Shown in pieces: positions 6,708-10,037 of a DNA stretch of 10,037 nt. The notes under the pieces were generated by a model. That model searched no databases and was not told where the DNA came from. It saw nothing but the letters and a program-made list of their open reading frames with translations. A program made the position numbers and the translations under genes. How positions within the stretch are numbered: the first letter of the stretch is position 1; each line of letters begins with the position of its first letter. The stretch covers positions 1 through 10,037 of the forward strand of contig DAOWDR010000081.1 in NCBI GenBank assembly GCA_030638935.1, given 5' to 3'. The DNA is from Desulfobacteraceae bacterium (GTDB lineage: Bacteria > Desulfobacterota > Desulfobacteria > Desulfobacterales > Desulfobacteraceae).

Positions 6708-6748
6708 AATGACCGGAACCGGGTCGTTAACACCTGGTTCCGGTCATT
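6708..6748. terminator. Hairpin between the acetoacetyl-CoA synthetase and methyltransferase genes
   Basis: AATGACCGGAACC (6708-6720) and GGTTCCGGTCATT (6736-6748) form a perfect 13-bp inverted repeat around a 15-base loop. It begins 8 bases past the synthetase stop, where a transcription terminator would be expected. There is no T-run after it on the minus strand, so it is not a textbook intrinsic terminator. It could instead be an mRNA 3'-end stabiliser or processing structure. Confidence 0.6.
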
Positions 6749-6755
6749 TGTACTT

Positions 6756-8705
6756 TTAATCTTTTAATTCTTCAAGATTTGCAAAAAAATCAAGTGATTC
6801 CGGATTTTTAAGGGCATCTTTGTTTTTAACTTCCTTGCCTTCAATCATTTTTTTGACGGCTAGTTCCACTTTTTTCATGTTTAATGTATAGGGCACATCC
6901 GGGGTCTCAATTATTTTGGCAGGGACATGGCGGGGTGATGCATTGGCCCTGATGTCGCCCCTTATTTTATTCTTAAGATCCTCGGTTAGTTCAAATCCTT
7001 CTGCCATTTTGACAAAGAGGATCACCCTCACATCATTGTTCCAGGACTGGCCTACAACCACAGAGTCTTCAAGCTCTTCCATGGCATCCAGTCGCCTATA
7101 GATTTCAGCCGTGCCGATTCTGACTCCACCGGGGTTCAATGTGGTGTCTGATCTTCCGAACATGATGACTCCGCCCCGGGGTGTGACCAGGATAAAATCT
7201 CCGTGGGCCCAGATGCCTGGATATTGATCAAAATATGCGGAATGGTATTTGCTGCCATCTGTATCTCCCCAGAAATAAATGGGCATGGAGGGGAAGGGGG
7301 CGCAGCATACAAGCTCTGCCTGCTGGTCCACCACAGGCTGACCTGCATCATCATAGGCAAAAACCTTCATGCCAAGGCCCCGGCATTGGAGTTCTCCTGT
7401 GTAAACAGCTCCCATGGGATTCCCCAGAGCAAAACACCCGTTGAGATCTGATCCGCCGGAAATTGAAGCCAGCAGCACCTCTTTTTTTACATGGGTGTAG
7501 ATGAATTCAAAGTTTTCATCGGATAGGGGAGAACCTGTGGAAAGGATTGATTTGAGAGAAGAAAGATCAAATTGTTCCTTTGGTTTTACCCCGGCATTTT
7601 TCAAGGCTTCAATATAACCGGCGCTTGTGCCGAAGATAGTGACTTTTTCGTCCTGGGCCATTTTCCAAAGACTCTCTGCTCCTGGGTGGAAGGGGTTGCC
7701 GTCAAAAAGCACCAGTGTTGCACCAACACTCAAAGAACAGGTCAGCCAGTTCCACATCATCCACCCACAGGTGGTAAAATAAAAGATTGTGTCCTCTTCA
7801 CTTAAATCTGTGTGGAGGACCAGCTCTTTTTTCTGGTGCAGGAGTACTCCGCCTCCGCTTTGGACCATGCATTTAGGAAGGCCGGTGGTACCTGAGGAGT
7901 ACATGATATACAAAGGATCATCAAAATCCATCTGGGTAAATTCAATTTCAGTTGCCTTGGGATCCTTGAAATCGGCAAAGTGAACTGCATTGGGCAAAGA
8001 GGAAATGTCCGGTTTTGCCGTTGTATAGGGGATGACCACAATTTTTTCAATTGAGGGCAGTTCCTTGGCAATCCCGGCTATGCGCTGGATACTGTCCAGA
8101 GGTTTCCCCTTGAAAAAATAGCCGTCTGCCGTGAATAGTACCTTGGGCCGGGTCTGGCCGAATCGGTCCAACACCCCTTTAATCCCAAAGTCAGGGGAGC
8201 AGGAGGACCATATGGCCCCGAGACTTGTGGCCGCCAGCATGGCAATTATGCTTTCAGGCATGTTGGGCACAAAACCCACAACCCGGTCTCCCTTTGAAAT
8301 GCCCATGGCTTTCAGGGAGGCGGCTGTTTTTGCAACTTCATCATATAGCTGGTTATAGGTGAGGGTTCTCCTTACAGAATCTTCACCCCTGAAAATCAGG
8401 GCCAGGTTGTCATTCCTAAATTGCAGAAGATTCTCGGCAAAGTTGAGTTTGCTGTTAGCAAAGAACTTTGCCCCGGGCATTTTATCCTCGTTTTCAATGG
8501 CGTTTGTATAGGGAACCGAGGACTTGATATCCAGAAAATTCCATGCCGTATCCCAGAAATCCTCAAGGTTTTCCACCGACCATTCCCAAAGTTCTGGGTA
8601 GTCTTTAAAGTTTTTGTTAAATTTTTCATTCACAAGGCTCATAAAGCGATACATATTGGTGCTTTTGATTCTTTGCTCAGATGGCTGCCACAACAGTTTT
8701 GTCAT
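6756..8705 (-). CDS. aacS: Acetoacetyl-CoA synthetase (acetoacetate-CoA ligase)
   Basis: The 649-residue protein is a full-length ANL-superfamily acyl-CoA synthetase. The N-terminus LLWQPSEQRIKSTNMYRFM (4-22) is typical of acetoacetyl-CoA synthetases and distinguishes them from acetyl-CoA synthetases, and the length fits. Adenylation motifs are present: YSSGTTGLPK (269-278, phosphate-binding loop), YFWGDTDGSKY (477-487), HGDF (501-504), GRSDTTLNPGGVRIG (517-531) and LNMKKVELAVKK (608-619), whose Lys611 is the likely catalytic lysine. It should convert acetoacetate, ATP and CoA to acetoacetyl-CoA, AMP and pyrophosphate in the cytoplasm. The gene lies 12 bases after the XRE/cupin regulator. Acetoacetate is the product of HMG-CoA lyase, and an HMG-CoA-lyase-like gene lies upstream, so ketone-body or leucine-type breakdown is a reasonable pathway. 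A related beta-keto acid as substrate cannot be excluded. Confidence 0.92.
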   Translation of the reverse strand: MTKLLWQPSEQRIKSTNMYRFMSLVNEKFNKNFKDYPELWEWSVENLEDFWDTAWNFLDIKSSVPYTNAIENEDKMPGAKFFANSKLNFAENLLQFRNDNLALIFRGEDSVRRTLTYNQLYDEVAKTAASLKAMGISKGDRVVGFVPNMPESIIAMLAATSLGAIWSSCSPDFGIKGVLDRFGQTRPKVLFTADGYFFKGKPLDSIQRIAGIAKELPSIEKIVVIPYTTAKPDISSLPNAVHFADFKDPKATEIEFTQMDFDDPLYIMYSSGTTGLPKCMVQSGGGVLLHQKKELVLHTDLSEEDTIFYFTTCGWMMWNWLTCSLSVGATLVLFDGNPFHPGAESLWKMAQDEKVTIFGTSAGYIEALKNAGVKPKEQFDLSSLKSILSTGSPLSDENFEFIYTHVKKEVLLASISGGSDLNGCFALGNPMGAVYTGELQCRGLGMKVFAYDDAGQPVVDQQAELVCCAPFPSMPIYFWGDTDGSKYHSAYFDQYPGIWAHGDFILVTPRGGVIMFGRSDTTLNPGGVRIGTAEIYRRLDAMEELEDSVVVGQSWNNDVRVILFVKMAEGFELTEDLKNKIRGDIRANASPRHVPAKIIETPDVPYTLNMKKVELAVKKMIEGKEVKNKDALKNPESLDFFANLEELKD

Positions 8706-8712
8706 TTGCGAA

Positions 8713-8719
8713 CCTCCTT
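8713..8719 (-). promoter_or_regulatory. Ribosome binding site of the acetoacetyl-CoA synthetase gene, overlapping the upstream stop
   Basis: AAGGAGG lies 7 bases before the ATG, and its first two bases are part of the TAA stop of the regulator gene. It fixes the synthetase start and suggests translational coupling of the two genes. Confidence 0.85.
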
Positions 8720-9353
8720 ATTCATACAGAACGGCAAGTATGGTGGCTTTTTCGGTTTTTGCCGTGATGTAATGGGATGTGGTGGAAAGATAATAGGCAC
8801 TGTCTCCGGGTTCAAGATCATAGGATTCATTGGCAATGGTCAGGTTGGCAACACCTTCCAGAACAAAGATAAATTCTTCTCCATTGTGTACGGAAATTTC
8901 CTTTTCCTCGCTTTTTTCCAATTGTATAATCAAAGCTTCCATGTGCCTTCCCTGTACTTCAGGGGCCAGGCTCATATAGGAGTAAATATTTTTTTTATTG
9001 GTTTTGGAAGCAGATCTTGCAACCTGTTTTCTGTCATCTTTCCGGGTTATGGAATAGAGTTTGGTGCCCAAACCGGAAACAAGGCGTCCCACGGCTGAAT
9101 CCAATGCTTTGGAAAGCTTCATCACCGTGCCAAGCTGGGGCTTTTGTTTACCGTTTTCAATATCTTCCAGGTCACAGATCTCAAAGCCGGTCAGGCTGGA
9201 CAGGTCTTCAAGGGAGATTCCCCTTTCCTCCCTTAGTTGTCGGATACGGGTTCCCACCTCTTCCACTTCCCCGGCCTTACCATCTTTAATATTTCCGGTA
9301 AGGTCCTCAAAATAGTCTACATTGATATGGGGAATCTTGTCTTTTTTTTCCAT
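8718..9353 (-). CDS. XRE-family transcriptional regulator with C-terminal cupin domain
   Basis: With the ATG at 9353-9351 the protein has 211 residues. This start is chosen over one 36 codons upstream because AAAGGAG stands 5 bases before it and because the longer version would translate the repeat array. Residues 32-94 form a Cro/C1-type helix-turn-helix: VGTRIRQLREERGISLEDLS, then CDLEDIENGKQKPQLGTVMKLSKAL in two steps. Residues 135-210 form a small cupin barrel (HNGEEFIFVLEG, LEPGDSAYYLSTTSHY) with His156, Glu160 and His194 as possible metal or ligand contacts. Regulators of this build usually sense a small molecule through the cupin and control the adjacent gene. Here that is the acetoacetyl-CoA synthetase, 12 bases downstream. 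The repeats just upstream suggest autoregulation. Family strong, effector unknown. Confidence 0.93.
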   Translation of the reverse strand: MEKKDKIPHINVDYFEDLTGNIKDGKAGEVEEVGTRIRQLREERGISLEDLSSLTGFEICDLEDIENGKQKPQLGTVMKLSKALDSAVGRLVSGLGTKLYSITRKDDRKQVARSASKTNKKNIYSYMSLAPEVQGRHMEALIIQLEKSEEKEISVHNGEEFIFVLEGVANLTIANESYDLEPGDSAYYLSTTSHYITAKTEKATILAVLYE

Positions 9354-9358
9354 GGCAT

Positions 9359-9365
9359 CTCCTTT
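9359..9365 (-). promoter_or_regulatory. Ribosome binding site deciding the start of the XRE/cupin gene
   Basis: AAAGGAG is separated by 5 bases from the ATG at 9353-9351. The alternative upstream ATG at 9461-9459 lies inside the preceding gene and would read through the repeat array. Confidence 0.85.
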
Positions 9366-9380
9366 GATAGATTTTCCTAC

Positions 9381-9431
9381 CAGATTTATAACCAGATCTA
9401 TAACAGATCTATAAATCGGGGCAGATCTATA
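9381..9431. promoter_or_regulatory. Four-copy CAGATYTATA repeat array, candidate operator
   Basis: CAGATTTATA at 9381 and CAGATCTATA at 9393, 9404 and 9422 repeat with spacings of 12, 11 and 18 bases. The first two spacings are close to one helical turn. Most of the array fills the 73-base gap between the HMG-CoA-lyase-like and XRE/cupin genes; the last copy overlaps the stop codon of the former. Two copies contain AGATCT, itself a palindrome, and GATTTATA (9383-9390) with TATAAATC (9410-9417) forms a larger inverted repeat. This fits a cooperative binding site for a dimeric HTH protein, most simply the adjacent regulator. No clear -35/-10 pair can be separated from the AT-rich repeats. Confidence 0.6.
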
Positions 9432-10037
9432 TTTTGGGAAAATTTTGATCCGGTGCTTCACCCAAATTTTCTTTTAATTTGGCAAGCCCTGGCCTGGCAT
9501 ACTCCATATGGCCCTCTTTCAGGGTGCGGCCGTTGATCATGGCCTCACTGCGAAGCCTTGTGCCAACGGTTCTCTCCAATTGTTTGCCCAGCCACAGTAT
9601 CCTGTCAATATCATATCCATGTTCTATACCCATTTCATCAATTTGTACAAGGGTATCTTCCAGGCAGGCCAGGCCCACAAATCGTTCATCATCATAATAA
9701 TAATCCCCGGTTCCCTTGATGGGCCGGTCATCTAAAAAGTTTGCCGGCTGTCCGCCAAGGCCCCCAAGGGTGGCCTCAAAATGGCAGATACCTGCCTGGA
9801 GCGCAGCTAGAATAGAGGCCGATGCAATCCGTTTGGTTTCGTGGAAATGGGCAATGTGAAGGCTTGTATCCGGGATTTCATCTAAAATCATGGAAAAATA
9901 CCGGTATACGTCGGCGGCCGAGGCTGATCCGTCATGGTCGGCATGTTCGATGTCGGTTGCCCCTATGGACAGCCAGTGTTTGGTGAATTCAACGGCATCG
10001 GCCATGTCGGTGGCTCCTCCTATGGGGCTGCCCCAGA
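9427..10037 (-). CDS. HMG-CoA lyase-like (DRE-TIM superfamily) enzyme, 5' end beyond the window
   Basis: The last 203 codons are present; the frame stays open through the right edge, so the ATG near 10005 is internal. The segment aligns with the second half of HMG-CoA lyases: a GATDIEHADHDG stretch where they have 'GA.eI.l.DT.G', AHFHETK with the two metal-binding His residues, and FEATLGGLGGQPANF where they have 'FDsSvaGLGGCPyA'. HMG-CoA lyase cleaves 3-hydroxy-3-methylglutaryl-CoA to acetyl-CoA and acetoacetate. Here its catalytic Cys is replaced by Gln. The loop after it is longer, and the metal-ligand Asn appears to be Asp (GTGDYYY). The C-terminus continues about 40 residues past KQLERTVGTRL and ends NFPKI. 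The enzyme may therefore be a lyase or aldolase for another acyl-CoA or hydroxy acid. Location near acetoacetyl-CoA synthetase keeps a related pathway likely. Superfamily confident, reaction open. Confidence 0.85.
   Translation of the reverse strand, partial: WGSPIGGATDMADAVEFTKHWLSIGATDIEHADHDGSASAADVYRYFSMILDEIPDTSLHIAHFHETKRIASASILAALQAGICHFEATLGGLGGQPANFLDDRPIKGTGDYYYDDERFVGLACLEDTLVQIDEMGIEHGYDIDRILWLGKQLERTVGTRLRSEAMINGRTLKEGHMEYARPGLAKLKENLGEAPDQNFPKI

Noticed and set aside
8421..9098. Plus-strand open frame of 225 codons
   Set aside because: It is antisense to the start of the synthetase gene and most of the regulator gene, both certain from motifs; its Phe- and Gly-rich product looks like a complement of coding sequence.
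9354..9461. N-terminal extension of the XRE/cupin protein from the ATG at 9461
   Set aside because: It would translate the repeat array (a YRS...VI-type repeat), overlap the preceding gene, and ignore the strong ribosome site before the ATG at 9353.

Overview
The window looks like a stretch of chromosome from an anaerobic, sulfate-reducing deltaproteobacterium (Desulfobacterota, Desulfobacula/Desulfobacterium-like). This is an inference from gene content and protein style; there is no rRNA or marker gene to confirm it. Every gene that can be supported lies on the minus strand, so transcription runs from high to low coordinates. There are ten protein genes, the first and last cut by the window edges. 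No RNA gene, insertion sequence, CRISPR array or phage gene is visible, and no gene-free stretch exceeds 100 bases.

Right part (10037 to 6756), in transcription order: the C-terminal part of an HMG-CoA-lyase-like DRE-TIM enzyme, a small XRE/cupin regulator, and an acetoacetyl-CoA synthetase. The regulator's stop codon runs into the ribosome binding site of the synthetase, so those two are almost certainly co-transcribed. The set points to acetoacetate/HMG-CoA or related acyl-CoA metabolism. Two things are unusual. The lyase-like protein has Gln where HMG-CoA lyase has its catalytic Cys. The gap before the regulator holds four copies of CAGATYTATA, a candidate operator. A strong hairpin at 6708-6748 closes this group.

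Middle part (6662 to 4791): a class I SAM-dependent methyltransferase, a small His- and Lys-rich predicted lipoprotein, and a bacterial ferritin with a complete set of iron ligands.

Left part (4764 to 1): five closely packed genes for a class IV aminotransferase (probably D-amino acid type), alanine racemase, a CapA-like metallophosphatase, a glutamate-racemase-like enzyme and a Ddl-like ATP-grasp ligase (cut by the left edge). Junctions are a TGATG overlap, a 1-base gap, an 8-base overlap and a 30-base gap. Together they could make D-Ala and D-Glu and ligate D-amino acids. Several members differ from the housekeeping enzymes at signature positions, and no Mur-pathway gene accompanies them. 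This makes the group a candidate dedicated D-amino-acid peptide or polymer pathway rather than part of the peptidoglycan cluster, and it is the most interesting item in the window. A 15-bp perfect tandem duplication sits exactly at the start codon of the first gene of this group.
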